Assembly (NCBI GenBank): GCA_002951995.1 | Contig: CP019797.1 | Span: forward strand, 2,898,501-2,962,500 | Direction: 5' to 3' | Origin: Stenotrophomonas acidaminiphila | GTDB taxonomy: Bacteria; Pseudomonadota; Gammaproteobacteria; Xanthomonadales; Xanthomonadaceae | Length of the DNA: 64,000 nucleotides | Part shown: positions 1 to 7,437 of the stretch, piece after piece | Layout of the letters: each line of letters opens with the position of its first letter | How positions within the stretch are numbered: the first letter of the stretch is position 1 | Position numbers and translations under genes: made by a program | The notes under the pieces: model-generated | Seen by the model: only the letters and a program-made list of their open reading frames with translations | What the model was told of the DNA's origin: nothing | Database searches by the model: none

Positions 1-141
1 GGGCTGCCCTACCCGCGCGTGGCCGTCGACCATGGCACCGCGCTCGACCTGGCGGGCAAGGGCACGGCCGATCCCTCCAGCCTGCAGGCCGCCACCGCGC
101 TGTGTGCGCGGCTGGCCGCACACCGTAAAATCACCCGATGA
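1..141 (+). CDS. pdxA: 4-hydroxythreonine-4-phosphate dehydrogenase, C-terminal end (partial)
   Basis: Only the last 46 codons are in the window; the reading frame is open from base 1 and stops with TGA at 139-141. The visible peptide contains PRVAVDHGTALDLAGKG, the conserved C-terminal motif of PdxA, whose histidine helps bind the divalent metal. PdxA oxidises 4-phosphohydroxy-L-threonine in pyridoxal 5'-phosphate synthesis. The stop overlaps the start of rsmA as ATGA, and pdxA-rsmA-apaG-apaH is the classic gammaproteobacterial operon order, which supports the identification. Confidence 0.88.
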   Translation, partial: GLPYPRVAVDHGTALDLAGKGTADPSSLQAATALCARLAAHRKITR

Positions 142-950
142 ATTCCTCCCACGCCCCGCGCGCCGGCGCCGGTTTCACCGCGCCGGCGAAGAAGCAGCTC
201 GGCCAGCACTTCCTGGCCGACGCGCACTACGTCGAGAAGATCGTGCTGGCGGTCAACCCGCGGCCCGGCGACCGGCTGGTCGAGATCGGCCCCGGCCAGG
301 GCGCCATCACCTTCCCGCTGCTGCGCCGGCATCCGCAGCTGACGGTGATCGAGTTCGACCGCGACCTGATCGCGCCGCTCACCGCCGCGGCCGCGCCGCT
401 GGGCGAACTGACCATCGTCCACCGCGACGTGCTGCAGGTCGATTTCACCGAGCTGGCCGGCGGCGCGCCGATCCGGCTGGTCGGCAACCTGCCCTACAAC
501 ATCTCCTCGCCGATCCTGTTCCATGCCCTGGAACACGCCGCGGCGATCAGCGACATGACCTTCATGCTGCAGAAGGAAGTGGTGGACCGCATGGCCGCCG
601 CGCCCGGCAGCAAGGTCTATGGCCGCCTGAGCGTGATGCTGCAGGCCTGGTGCCAGGTCACCTCGCTGTTCGTGGTGCCGCCGGGCGCGTTCCGGCCGCC
701 GCCGAAGGTGGACTCGGCGGTGGTGCGGCTGGTGCCGCGCGATCCGGCCACGGTCGGCATCGCCGATCCGGCGCACTTCGCCCGGCTGGTCAAGGCCGCC
801 TTCGGCCAGCGCCGCAAGACCCTGCGCAACGCGCTGCACGGCCTCGTCGACGAGGCCGGTTTCGCTGCCGCCGGGGTGCGCAGCGACGCGCGCGCCGAGC
901 AGCTGGACGTGGCCGAATTCATCGCCCTGGCCAACGCCACCGCTGCCTGA
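138..950 (+). CDS. rsmA: 16S rRNA (adenine(1518)-N(6)/adenine(1519)-N(6))-dimethyltransferase RsmA (KsgA)
   Basis: A 270-residue SAM-dependent methyltransferase that dimethylates two adjacent adenines in the 3'-terminal hairpin of 16S rRNA late in 30S assembly. Visible motifs are GQHFLAD near residue 22, the SAM-binding EIGPGQGAITFPL near residue 50, and the catalytic NLPYNISSP near residue 117. Length matches E. coli KsgA (273 aa). The start overlaps the pdxA stop by four bases (ATGA), implying translational coupling. apaG follows after a 36-bp gap. Confidence 0.97.
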   Translation: MNSSHAPRAGAGFTAPAKKQLGQHFLADAHYVEKIVLAVNPRPGDRLVEIGPGQGAITFPLLRRHPQLTVIEFDRDLIAPLTAAAAPLGELTIVHRDVLQVDFTELAGGAPIRLVGNLPYNISSPILFHALEHAAAISDMTFMLQKEVVDRMAAAPGSKVYGRLSVMLQAWCQVTSLFVVPPGAFRPPPKVDSAVVRLVPRDPATVGIADPAHFARLVKAAFGQRRKTLRNALHGLVDEAGFAAAGVRSDARAEQLDVAEFIALANATAA

Positions 951-986
951 CGTCCGCTCACACCGCTTTTGCTTACACTTGCCCGC

Positions 987-1370
987 ATGGATGATTCCCG
1001 CCAGTACGCGATCGAGATCGAGGTGTCGCCTCGCTTCATCGACGAGCAGTCGGCGCCCGAGGACGGGCGCTACGCGTTCGCCTATACGATCCGCATCCAC
1101 AACCGCGGCAGCGTGCCGGCGCGGCTGATCAGCCGCCACTGGCGCATCACCGACGGCAACGGCCGCACCGAGCACGTGGATGGCGACGGCGTGGTCGGCG
1201 AGCAGCCGCGGCTGCGCCCGGGCGAGGAATTCCGCTACACCTCCGGGGTCATGCTCGGCACCGAGCGCGGCACCATGCAGGGCCACTACGACATGCTGGC
1301 CGACGACGGCACCGAATTCGCCGCGCCGGTCGCGCCGTTCGTACTGTCCATTCCCAGGACCCTGCACTGA
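987..1370 (+). CDS. apaG: ApaG family protein (Co2+/Mg2+ efflux protein ApaG)
   Basis: A 127-residue protein of the ApaG/DUF525 fold (immunoglobulin-like beta sandwich). The block from [20 protein letters not shown] onward is the family signature. The ATG at 987 (MDDSRQ) gives the usual family length; the in-frame ATG at 969 lies just after the rsmA stop and would add an unconserved hexapeptide. E. coli apaG mutants have altered Co2+ and Mg2+ handling, but the biochemical role is unsettled. The stop overlaps the apaH start by one base (TGATG). Confidence 0.94.
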   Translation: MDDSRQYAIEIEVSPRFIDEQSAPEDGRYAFAYTIRIHNRGSVPARLISRHWRITDGNGRTEHVDGDGVVGEQPRLRPGEEFRYTSGVMLGTERGTMQGHYDMLADDGTEFAAPVAPFVLSIPRTLH

Positions 1371-2401
1371 TGGCGACTTGGGCGATCGGCGACCTGCAGG
1401 GCTGCTACGACGTCACCCAGCGGCTGCTGGAGAAGATCAACTTCGACCCAGCCGCCGACCGGCTGTGGTTCTGTGGCGACCTGGTCAACCGCGGCGGGCA
1501 GTCGCTGGAGACCCTGCGCCTGGTGCATTCGCTGCGCGAGCACAGCGTGGTGGTGCTGGGCAACCACGACCTGTCGCTGCTGGCCGTGGGCGCGCGCAGC
1601 GCCGAGGAGCAGCGCAAGGTCAACCCCGACCTGCAGCGCGTGGTGCTGGCCGAGGACCGCGACGTGCTGCTGGACTGGCTGCGCCAGCAGAAGCTGGTGC
1701 ACGTGGACCGCGGCCTGGGCTGGATGATGTTCCATGCCGGGCTGGCGCCGAAGTGGACGGTGGCGATGGCCGAGCGGCATGCGCGCGAGGTCGAGCAGCA
1801 GCTGCACGGCAACGGCTACCGCAAGCTGCTGCGCAACATGTACGGCGACGGCCCCAGCTGGGCGCCGAACCTCACCGGCTACGACCGTTCGCGCGCGATC
1901 ATCAACATCTTCACCCGCATGCGCTACTGCACGCCGCGCGCGCGCATCGGCATGGAAGACAAGGGCACGCCGGGCACGCAGCAGTTGGGCATGTACCCGT
2001 GGTTCGAAGTCCCGGGCCGGGTCGAGCGCGAACTGAAGATGGTCTGTGGCCACTGGTCGGCGCTGGGCCTGACCATCACCCAGGGCGTGCACGCCATCGA
2101 CACCGGTGCGGTGTGGGGCGGCAAGCTCACCGCGCTGCAGCTGGACAGCGAGGAACTGCGCGTGGTCCAGGTCCCCGGCCGCGACGTGCCGGCGCCGGTA
2201 CCCGGCGCGCATCCGCCACGGCGGCCACCGGCCGAGCGCCGGCCCGATGCCGGCGCCGAGGCGCAGGGTGAACGCCGCGAACGGCGCCGGCCACGCCGGC
2301 ACCGGCCGCACGGCGGCGGCAACAATGGCAACAACAACAGCAGCAACGGCAACCCGACGGGCACGCCGGGCAACCACGGCGGCGCCACGCCCACGCCGTA
2401 A
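1370..2401 (+). CDS. apaH: symmetrical bis(5'-nucleosyl)-tetraphosphatase ApaH with low-complexity C-terminal tail
   Basis: ApaH cleaves Ap4A symmetrically to two ADP. It is a calcineurin-type metallophosphatase. The metal-binding blocks are seen in order: GDLQGCYD (residues 7-14), GDLVNRGG (about 36-43) and GNHDLSLL (about 63-70), with HWSALGL near the end of the catalytic domain. The catalytic part ends near residue 280, the usual family length. A further tail of about 65 residues is rich in Arg and Pro and then Gly, Asn and Thr, with no recognisable domain and probably disordered. Last gene of the pdxA-rsmA-apaG-apaH operon. Confidence 0.95.
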   Translation: MATWAIGDLQGCYDVTQRLLEKINFDPAADRLWFCGDLVNRGGQSLETLRLVHSLREHSVVVLGNHDLSLLAVGARSAEEQRKVNPDLQRVVLAEDRDVLLDWLRQQKLVHVDRGLGWMMFHAGLAPKWTVAMAERHAREVEQQLHGNGYRKLLRNMYGDGPSWAPNLTGYDRSRAIINIFTRMRYCTPRARIGMEDKGTPGTQQLGMYPWFEVPGRVERELKMVCGHWSALGLTITQGVHAIDTGAVWGGKLTALQLDSEELRVVQVPGRDVPAPVPGAHPPRRPPAERRPDAGAEAQGERRERRRPRRHRPHGGGNNGNNNSSNGNPTGTPGNHGGATPTP

Positions 2402-2405
2402 GCGC

Positions 2406-2789
2406 TCAGGCGCCGGGCTGCAGCACCTGGCAGGCCTCCAGGCAGTTGCCGTCGGCATCGTGGAAGCGGAAATACACCACGCCGTCGCCGCGCTCCAGTT
2501 CGCCGACACGCACGCCGCGGCGTTTCAACGTCGCGCAGGCCGCCGCCGCATCGGGCGTGGCGAAGATCGGAAACGCCCCCTGCGCGCGCGGATCCGGCGC
2601 CGGCCCGCCGGCCTGGCGCTGCCACAGGGTCAGGCTCGCGCCCTGCGCCAACGGCAGCACCGCCAGGCATTCGCCGGCATCCACGTACGTCGCCTGCAGG
2701 CCGAGTTTGGCGGCGTACCAGTCAGCGGCGGCCTGGTAATCGGCCACCGGCAGGACGAAGGTGTCGATCCGGTCGAACAGTGCGGTCAT
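2406..2789 (-). CDS. VOC (glyoxalase/bleomycin resistance/dioxygenase) family protein
   Basis: A 127-residue single-domain vicinal-oxygen-chelate fold protein. It starts MTALFDRIDTFVLPVADYQ and ends with FRFHDADGNCLEACQ, which resembles the C-terminal metal-ligand strand (DPDGNxxE) of glyoxalase-like proteins. The substrate cannot be told from sequence. The start at 2789 has AGGAG-like bases upstream; longer in-frame extensions run antisense to nothing conserved. It is convergent with apaH (4 bp between stops) and lies downstream of folA behind a GTAG-type repeat. Confidence 0.85.
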   Translation of the reverse strand: MTALFDRIDTFVLPVADYQAAADWYAAKLGLQATYVDAGECLAVLPLAQGASLTLWQRQAGGPAPDPRAQGAFPIFATPDAAAACATLKRRGVRVGELERGDGVVYFRFHDADGNCLEACQVLQPGA

Positions 2790-2870
2790 GCCCGTCTCCT
2801 GGGGTTGGAAGGTAGCTGCATCGGGTCGGCGGAACGGCATCGCTGGCACAACGGCGCAAACGACCGCGCT

Positions 2871-2954
2871 GCGACTACCCGGAAAGACCGGAGCGGGGCT
2901 CGCCCCGCTGGGCTTGTCCGGGGATGCCCCCTGCGGGGCACCCCGCGCCGCTAC
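2871..2954 (-). repeat. GTAG-headed palindromic repeat region after folA
   Basis: Read on the minus strand this stretch begins GCGTAGCGGCGCGGGGTGCC and ends with a second GTAG near 2875. It holds two hairpins: 2920-2945 (GGGG-TGCCCC pairing, loop GCAG) and 2892-2909 (AGCGGGG/CCCCGCT). A GTAG tetranucleotide before a palindrome is the hallmark of REP elements, including the SMAG repeats of Stenotrophomonas. The TAG stop codon of folA is part of the first GTAG. Confidence 0.6.
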
Positions 2955-3447
2955 GCGGAACGCCGCAGGTAATGGGCGAAACGGAAGGCGAACGCATGCC
3001 GCGCATCGGCCGGATGCGGCTGGCTGTCCACTTCCCGCCACACGGCGGGGTCGACCTCGGGGAAATGGGTGTCGGCCGCGACCTCGGCATCCACCCAGGT
3101 CAGGTGCAGGTCGGTGGCCTGGTCGATCAGCAGCCGGTAGATTTCGCCGCCGCCGATCACGCACAGTTCGTCGGCAGCCTCCCCGGCGGCCATCTCCCGG
3201 GCCTGCTCCACCGACGCCACCGCGTGCATCCCGCGAACGGCACCTGCCCGCCACGGGTCAGCACCAGGTTGGTCCGGCCCGGCAGCGCGCGCCCGAGCGA
3301 CTGCGCGGTCTTGCGCCCCATCAGGATCGGCTTGCCGAGGGTCAGCGCCTTGAAGTGCTTGAAGTCGTCGGGCAGGTGCCAGGGCATGGCGTTGTCGCGG
3401 CCGATCCCACGGTTGCGGTCCAGCGCGGCGATGAGCGACAGCTTCAT
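2951..3447 (-). pseudogene. folA: dihydrofolate reductase, interrupted by an apparent 1-base deletion
   Basis: The N-terminal half ([44 protein letters not shown]) and C-terminal half (DELCVIGGGEIYRLLI, VDAEVAADTHFPEVD) of DHFR lie in different frames. They join near 3229-3236, at about residue 72. Restoring one base in the run read as GCGGGATGCACG (GCGGGCATGCAC expected) gives an uninterrupted protein of about 165 aa, close to E. coli FolA (159). DHFR reduces dihydrofolate produced by ThyA, and the start overlaps the thyA stop (TGATG). Because folA is normally essential beside thyA, a sequencing or assembly error is more likely than a true pseudogene. secA and lpxC here show the same defect. 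Confidence 0.88.
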
Positions 3448-4241
3448 CACACCGCCACCGGCGCCTTGATCGGCGGATGCGGGTCGTAGCCGTCGATGCG
3501 GATGTCGTCGTAGCTGAAGCCGAACAGGTCGGTCACTTCCGGGTTCAGCCACAGCGTCGGCAGCGCGCGGGGCGCGCGCGCGAGCTGTTCGCGGGCCTGT
3601 TCGAAATGGTTCGAATACAGGTGCGCGTCGCCCAGCGTGTGCACGAAATCGCCCACGCCCAGCCCGGTGGCCTGGGCCACCATGTGGGTCAGCAGCGCAT
3701 AGCTGGCGATGTTGAACGGCACGCCCAGGAAGATGTCGCCGCTGCGCTGGTACAGCTGGCAGCTGAGCTTGCCGTCGGCCACGTAGAACTGGAACAGGGT
3801 GTGGCAGGGCATCAGCGCCATCTGCGGCAGCTCGCCCACGTTCCAGGCGCTGACCACCAGCCGCCGCGAGTCCGGGTTGCGCCGGATCTCGTCCAGCAGC
3901 CACTGCATCTGGTCGATCTGGCGGCCGTCGGCGGCGGCCCAGCTGCGCCACTGCCTGCCGTAGACCGGGCCGAGGTCGCCGTTGGCGTCGGCCCATTCGT
4001 CCCAGATGCCGACCTTGTTGTCCTTCAGGTAGGCGATGTTGGTGTCGCCCTTCAGGAACCACAGCAGCTCGTGGATGATCGAGCGCAGGTGCAGCTTCTT
4101 GGTGGTGACCAGCGGAAAGCCTTCGCCGAGGTTGAAGCGCATCTGCCAGCCGAACACGCTGCGGGTGCCGGTGCCGGTGCGGTCGGCCTTGTCGGTGCCG
4201 TGGTCAAGCACGTGCCGCAGCAGGTCCAGGTACTGCTTCAT
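3447..4241 (-). CDS. thyA: thymidylate synthase
   Basis: A 264-residue ThyA, identical in length to E. coli ThyA. It methylates dUMP with methylene-tetrahydrofolate, yielding dTMP and dihydrofolate. Visible landmarks are [19 protein letters not shown] near residue 20, the catalytic cysteine in [12 protein letters not shown] (about residue 146), and the nucleotide-binding [21 protein letters not shown] region. It is coupled to folA downstream. Upstream, its ribosome-binding site and start (GGAGGCGAAGAATGAAG) are the last copy of a tandem 26-bp repeat array that connects it to lgt, so its translation may depend on reinitiation from that side. Confidence 0.97.
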   Translation of the reverse strand: MKQYLDLLRHVLDHGTDKADRTGTGTRSVFGWQMRFNLGEGFPLVTTKKLHLRSIIHELLWFLKGDTNIAYLKDNKVGIWDEWADANGDLGPVYGRQWRSWAAADGRQIDQMQWLLDEIRRNPDSRRLVVSAWNVGELPQMALMPCHTLFQFYVADGKLSCQLYQRSGDIFLGVPFNIASYALLTHMVAQATGLGVGDFVHTLGDAHLYSNHFEQAREQLARAPRALPTLWLNPEVTDLFGFSYDDIRIDGYDPHPPIKAPVAV

Positions 4242-4267
4242 TCTTCGCCTCCGGCTAGTGACTTCAT
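4238..4267 (-). CDS. bridging micro-ORF 3 between lgt and thyA (9 codons)
   Basis: It encodes MKSLAGGEE and ends in a TGA that overlaps the thyA ATG (ATGA). Its GGAGG, encoded by Ala-Gly-Gly, is also the ribosome-binding site of thyA. A ribosome ending here is placed directly on the thyA start, so this unit could set thyA output according to lgt translation. The alternative is a neutral tandem duplication. Confidence 0.4.
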   Translation of the reverse strand: MKSLAGGEE

Positions 4268-4293
4268 TCTTCGCCTCCGGCGAAAGGCTTCAT
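4264..4293 (-). CDS. bridging micro-ORF 2 between lgt and thyA (9 codons)
   Basis: It encodes MKPFAGGEE, with start and stop each overlapping the neighbouring unit by four bases (ATGA). The preceding unit supplies GGAGG eight bases upstream. It differs from micro-ORF 3 only at codons 3-4 (PF against SL), inside the variable six bases of the 26-bp repeat. A function of the peptide itself is unlikely; the act of translating it may matter. Confidence 0.4.
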   Translation of the reverse strand: MKPFAGGEE

Positions 4294-4319
4294 TTTCCAC
4301 CTCCGGCGCAGCGCTTCAC
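4290..4319 (-). CDS. bridging micro-ORF 1 between lgt and thyA (9 codons, GTG start)
   Basis: The GTG overlaps the lgt stop as GTGA. The frame encodes VKRCAGGGK (Met if initiated) and ends in a TGA that overlaps the ATG of the next unit. The Ala-Gly-Gly codons contain the GGAGG Shine-Dalgarno motif for the next start. There is no evidence of expression. It may be only a by-product of repeat expansion, but its geometry permits termination-reinitiation. Confidence 0.35.
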   Translation of the reverse strand: MKRCAGGGK

Positions 4320-5221
4320 GCCTTGTCCCCGGCCGGCACCGCCGGCTGCAGCGCAGGCGCACGCCGCGACATGGCCAGCAGCACCAGTCCGAGCACGATC
4401 AGCGGCAGGCTCAGCAGCTGGCCGCGGGTGAACCAGCCAAAGGCCAGGTAGACGCCGTTGTCGGGCATGCGCACGAACTCGACCAGGAAGCGGAAGCTGC
4501 CGTACATCAGCGCGAACAGGCCGGACACGGCGTAGCGCGGGCGCGGCTTCATCGAATACGCCCACAGCACCACGAACATCACCAGCCCTTCCAGCAGCGC
4601 TTCGTACAGCTGCGAGGGATGGCGCGCGTACTGGGTCAGCAGGCCGGCCGCATAGTCCTGGCGGATCTGCGCGGCCGACATCAGCTGCTCCATGGTCGGC
4701 AGACCGGCCGGCACGTCCTTGAGCGGCGCGTGCGGGAACACCACGCCCCAGCCGGCGTGGGTGAACTTGCCCCACAACTCGCCGCCGACGAAGTTGCCCA
4801 GCCGGCCGAAGCCCAGCCCCAGCGGCACCAGCGGCGCGACGAAATCGATGGTGTCGAAGTAATGCAGCGCGTGTTTGCGGGTCCACCACCAGCCGGCGGC
4901 CATGACCCCGAGCAGGCCGCCGTGGAAGCTCATCCCGCCCTCCCAGACGCGCAGCAGCAGCAGCGGGTTGTGCAGGAAATCGGCGGTGGCATAGAACAGC
5001 ATGTAGCCGATGCGCCCGCCCAGCACCACGCCGAGCATGGCGTAGAACAGCAGGTCGGAAAACGCGTTCATGTCCACGCCCGGCAGGCGCCCGGCGCGGA
5101 TGCGGATACGCCCCAGCCACCACGCGGCGGCGAAACCGAGCAGGTACATGATGCCGTACCAGTGCACCTTGATCGGCCCCAGGGAGAAGGCGATGGGGTC
5201 TATGTCGTGGAGATAGAGCAT
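4316..5221 (-). CDS. lgt: phosphatidylglycerol--prolipoprotein diacylglyceryl transferase
   Basis: A 301-residue polytopic inner-membrane enzyme that transfers diacylglycerol from phosphatidylglycerol to the lipobox cysteine of prolipoproteins. Diagnostic blocks are [10 protein letters not shown] near residue 100, the Lgt signature [15 protein letters not shown] near residue 137, and [12 protein letters not shown] near residue 200. About seven membrane segments are visible. The start [16 protein letters not shown] at 5221 is the family-typical N-terminus. Its TGA overlaps a GTG that opens the micro-ORF chain leading to thyA; lgt-thyA adjacency is common in Proteobacteria. Confidence 0.97.
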   Translation of the reverse strand: MLYLHDIDPIAFSLGPIKVHWYGIMYLLGFAAAWWLGRIRIRAGRLPGVDMNAFSDLLFYAMLGVVLGGRIGYMLFYATADFLHNPLLLLRVWEGGMSFHGGLLGVMAAGWWWTRKHALHYFDTIDFVAPLVPLGLGFGRLGNFVGGELWGKFTHAGWGVVFPHAPLKDVPAGLPTMEQLMSAAQIRQDYAAGLLTQYARHPSQLYEALLEGLVMFVVLWAYSMKPRPRYAVSGLFALMYGSFRFLVEFVRMPDNGVYLAFGWFTRGQLLSLPLIVLGLVLLAMSRRAPALQPAVPAGDKA

Positions 5222-5285
5222 GCAGGCGGGTCCGGCGGACGAGTCCCTATTCTCGGGGCAGCGCCCGCGGGGCTCAACCGCCGCG

Positions 5286-5780
5286 TCACCCGAGCAGCCG
5301 CGGGCGGTCAGGCAACTCGTTGTCGCGCGGCGCGTCCGGATCGGCCGGAAAATGCTCGGCCAGCATTTCCGAGAGGGTTGCGATGGCCGCCAGTACCGCG
5401 GCCTCCAGGTCGCCTTCGCGCCGGCGGCGGCCGAAATCCTCGCAGACCTGGCGCCACCGCGCCGCGTCGATGCGCCCGTGCAGGCCACGGTCGGCCACGA
5501 TCTCGACGGCGTGGTCGGCCAGCAGCAGGTAGAGCAGCACGCCATTGTTGTCGCGGGTGTCCCAGGTCCGCAGCAGCGCGAAGGCATGTTCGGCGCGTTC
5601 GCGCGGCGAGACCCCGCGCCACAATGCCGCCAGCGGCAGGTCGGACTCGACCGCGAACATCAGCTGGGCGGCGTGGCGGCGCTCGCCCTCGGCAATGGCG
5701 CGGGCGATGCGGTCCAGGCTGGCGGCGGGAAACCGCGCATGCGCCGACGGCGAAAAGACATGGCGCAACCAGCGCATCAC
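5286..5780 (-). CDS. TPM domain-containing protein (soluble, no signal peptide)
   Basis: A 164-residue protein of the TPM/DUF477 fold: [23 protein letters not shown], then [20 protein letters not shown] and [20 protein letters not shown]. Unlike its neighbour it has no signal peptide or glycine-rich tail. TPM domains occur in chloroplast TLP18.3 and bacterial YgcG-like proteins; the molecular role is uncertain. The start overlaps the stop of the upstream TPM gene (ATGA). Together with lemA they form the widespread lemA-TPM-TPM operon. lgt begins 64 bp downstream. Confidence 0.85.
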   Translation of the reverse strand: MMRWLRHVFSPSAHARFPAASLDRIARAIAEGERRHAAQLMFAVESDLPLAALWRGVSPRERAEHAFALLRTWDTRDNNGVLLYLLLADHAVEIVADRGLHGRIDAARWRQVCEDFGRRRREGDLEAAVLAAIATLSEMLAEHFPADPDAPRDNELPDRPRLLG

Positions 5781-6664
5781 CAGCTCCCCGAGGCGCCACC
5801 GCCTCCCGAACGCCCGCCGCCGGACCAGCCGCCACCGCCGAATCCGCCGCCACCGAAGCCACCGAAGCCACCGCCGCCAAAGCCGCCACTGCCAAAGCCG
5901 CCACCGCGGGCGAAGCCCCCGGGCGAGAGCCCACCCAGCGACAGGAAGAACGCCACCGCCGCGGCGACGCCGGCGCCGGCCAGCGACAGCAGCAGCCAGC
6001 CGGCACCCCCGGCCAGCAGCGCCGCCAGCAGGCCTTTGGCCGGCCGCGAGCGGCGCGCGAACAGCAGCCGCGCCAGCATCGAGGCGATGCCGCCGATGAA
6101 CAGCGCGACGAAGAAGGTGGCGTCGCTGCCGCCGGGCTCACGGTTGCTGGCCACCGGCGCCGGCAGCGGCTCGCCGTCGATCAGCCGCACCAGCACCGCG
6201 GTGGCCTCGGCGATGCCGCCGGCATAGTCGCCGTTGCGGAAGCGCGGCACCAGGTATTCCTGGATCACCCGGTTGGCGATGGCGTCGGGAATCGCGCCCT
6301 CCAGGCCATAGCCCGGCTCGATGCGCACGCGGCGGTCGTCCCGGGCCACCACCAGCAGCACGCCGTCGTCCACGCCCTTGCGGCCGATGCCCCACTGCTC
6401 GAACACGCGGGTGGTGTACTGGGCGATGTCCTCCGGCCGGGTGCTGGGCACGATCAGGATCTGCAACTGGCTGCCCTTGCGCTGCTGCAGGGCCAGCGCC
6501 TGCTCCACCAGCGCCTGGCGCTGCGCCGCGTCCAGGGTGCCGGTGGTGTCGACCACCGGCGAGTCCAGCGGCGGGATCGGCGCCAGTTGCTGCGCCATGG
6601 CCGTGCCCGGCCCGGCCAGGCCGAGCAGGAACGCCAGCAGCAACAGGCGCAGCAGGCGGTTCAT
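5777..6664 (-). CDS. YgcG-like TPM domain membrane protein with glycine-rich C-terminus
   Basis: A 295-residue protein with an N-terminal signal peptide (MNRLLRLLLLAFLLGLAGPGTAMA), then a TPM domain at about residues 38-165 including GRKGVDDGVLLVVARDDRRV and EPGYGLEG. Hydrophobic segments follow at about 185-250, and the C-terminus is almost pure Gly with Phe, Ser and Trp. This is the architecture of YgcG family proteins encoded next to LemA; the domain probably faces the periplasm. It is separated from lemA by four bases and overlaps the next TPM gene. Function is unproven. Confidence 0.88.
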   Translation of the reverse strand: MNRLLRLLLLAFLLGLAGPGTAMAQQLAPIPPLDSPVVDTTGTLDAAQRQALVEQALALQQRKGSQLQILIVPSTRPEDIAQYTTRVFEQWGIGRKGVDDGVLLVVARDDRRVRIEPGYGLEGAIPDAIANRVIQEYLVPRFRNGDYAGGIAEATAVLVRLIDGEPLPAPVASNREPGGSDATFFVALFIGGIASMLARLLFARRSRPAKGLLAALLAGGAGWLLLSLAGAGVAAAVAFFLSLGGLSPGGFARGGGFGSGGFGGGGFGGFGGGGFGGGGWSGGGRSGGGGASGSW

Positions 6665-6672
6665 CGGCTCAC
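6661..6672 (-). other. three-codon overlap ORF between lemA and the TPM gene
   Basis: The lemA stop is preceded by G (GTGA), and the frame GTG AGC CGA TGA ends on the start of the downstream TPM gene as ATGA. It is too short to mean anything alone. It is listed because it has the same two-sided overlap geometry as the longer bridging micro-ORFs in this window. Confidence 0.25.
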
Positions 6673-7304
6673 TGCGCCGGCGCGGGTGCCGGCGGCGGGG
6701 TCTGCGGCTGCGGTTGCGGCCGGGTGCCGAAATCCACCGCCGGCGGCTGTGCGATCTGCGCTTCGTTGTCCACGCTGAAGTTCGGCTTGGCCTGGTAGCC
6801 GAACAGCTTGGCGGTGATCACCTGCGGGAACGAGCGGATGTAGGTGTTGTAGTCCTGCACCAGCTGGATATAGCGCCCGCGCGCCACGGTGATGCGGTTC
6901 TCGGTGCCTTCCAGCTGCGCCTGCAGGTCGCGGAAGTTCTGGTCGGACTTCAGCGTCGGGTAGTTCTCGCTGACCACCAGCAGCCGCGACAGCGCGCTGC
7001 CCAGTTCGCCCTGCGCCTGCTGGAACTGCTGCAGCGAGGCGGCATCGTCGGCGTTGACCTGGATCTGCCCGACCCGGGCGCGCGCATTGGTGACCTCGGT
7101 CAGCACCTGTCGCTCCTGCTGGGCATAGCCCTGCACGGTGTTGACCAGGTTGGGGATCAGGTCGGCGCGGCGCTTGTACTGGTTGAGCACCTCGGACCAG
7201 CCGGCCTTGACCGCCTCGTCCTTCTGCTGGATGGCGTTGTAACCGCAGCCGGAGATCGAGCCTGCCACGAGGGCAAGCAACACGAGGCGGAGGAAGGGGC
7301 GCAT
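6669..7304 (-). CDS. lemA: LemA family lipoprotein
   Basis: A 211-residue LemA protein. The N-terminus MRPFLRLVLLALVAGSISGC is a lipoprotein signal with the lipobox cysteine at residue 20. The LemA helical domain follows: YNAIQQKDEAVKAGWSEVLNQ, then RRADLIPNLVNTVQGYA, and SENYPTLKSDQNFRDLQ with QLEGTENRI. The C-terminal tail is rich in Pro, Gln and Ala. It is probably anchored in the membrane facing the periplasm; the molecular function is unknown. It heads the lemA-TPM-TPM operon. The start at 7304 is the one that yields a complete lipoprotein signal. Confidence 0.94.
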   Translation of the reverse strand: MRPFLRLVLLALVAGSISGCGYNAIQQKDEAVKAGWSEVLNQYKRRADLIPNLVNTVQGYAQQERQVLTEVTNARARVGQIQVNADDAASLQQFQQAQGELGSALSRLLVVSENYPTLKSDQNFRDLQAQLEGTENRITVARGRYIQLVQDYNTYIRSFPQVITAKLFGYQAKPNFSVDNEAQIAQPPAVDFGTRPQPQPQTPPPAPAPAQ

Positions 7305-7437
7305 GGGCGGGTCCTGGTTGGCCGGAACCGCAAGCATGCCACCACTGCCGTGCAGCGTGTGCATACGACAGGGGCCGACGCGTGCCGGCCCCTGTGGGTA
7401 GCGCGCCGCCGGCACCCGGCCGGCGGCGGGCAACGGC

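Larger units (their letters stand above)
4235..4319 (-). repeat. tandem 26-bp repeat carrying ribosome-binding site and start codon, lgt-thyA junction
   Basis: On the minus strand, units of exactly 26 bp begin at 4319, 4293 and 4267, and a fourth unit begins with the thyA ATG at 4241. The common pattern is RTGAAG, six variable bases, then GCCGGAGG and a purine-rich spacer before the next start. Two units share GCCGGAGGCGAAGA exactly; the one nearest lgt is more diverged (GCCGGAGGTGGAAA). Each unit therefore has a Shine-Dalgarno motif placed 7-8 bases before the next start codon. This looks like expansion of the thyA translation-initiation region. Confidence 0.8.

Noticed and set aside
4235..4319. 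CRISPR-like array
   Set aside because: The units are contiguous 26-bp tandem repeats with no unique spacers and carry a ribosome-binding site and start codon.
5222..5288. A bridging micro-ORF between the second TPM gene and lgt
   Set aside because: The TPM stop is GTGA, but lgt begins ATGC and the GTG frame reads through its start, so there is no two-sided overlap.
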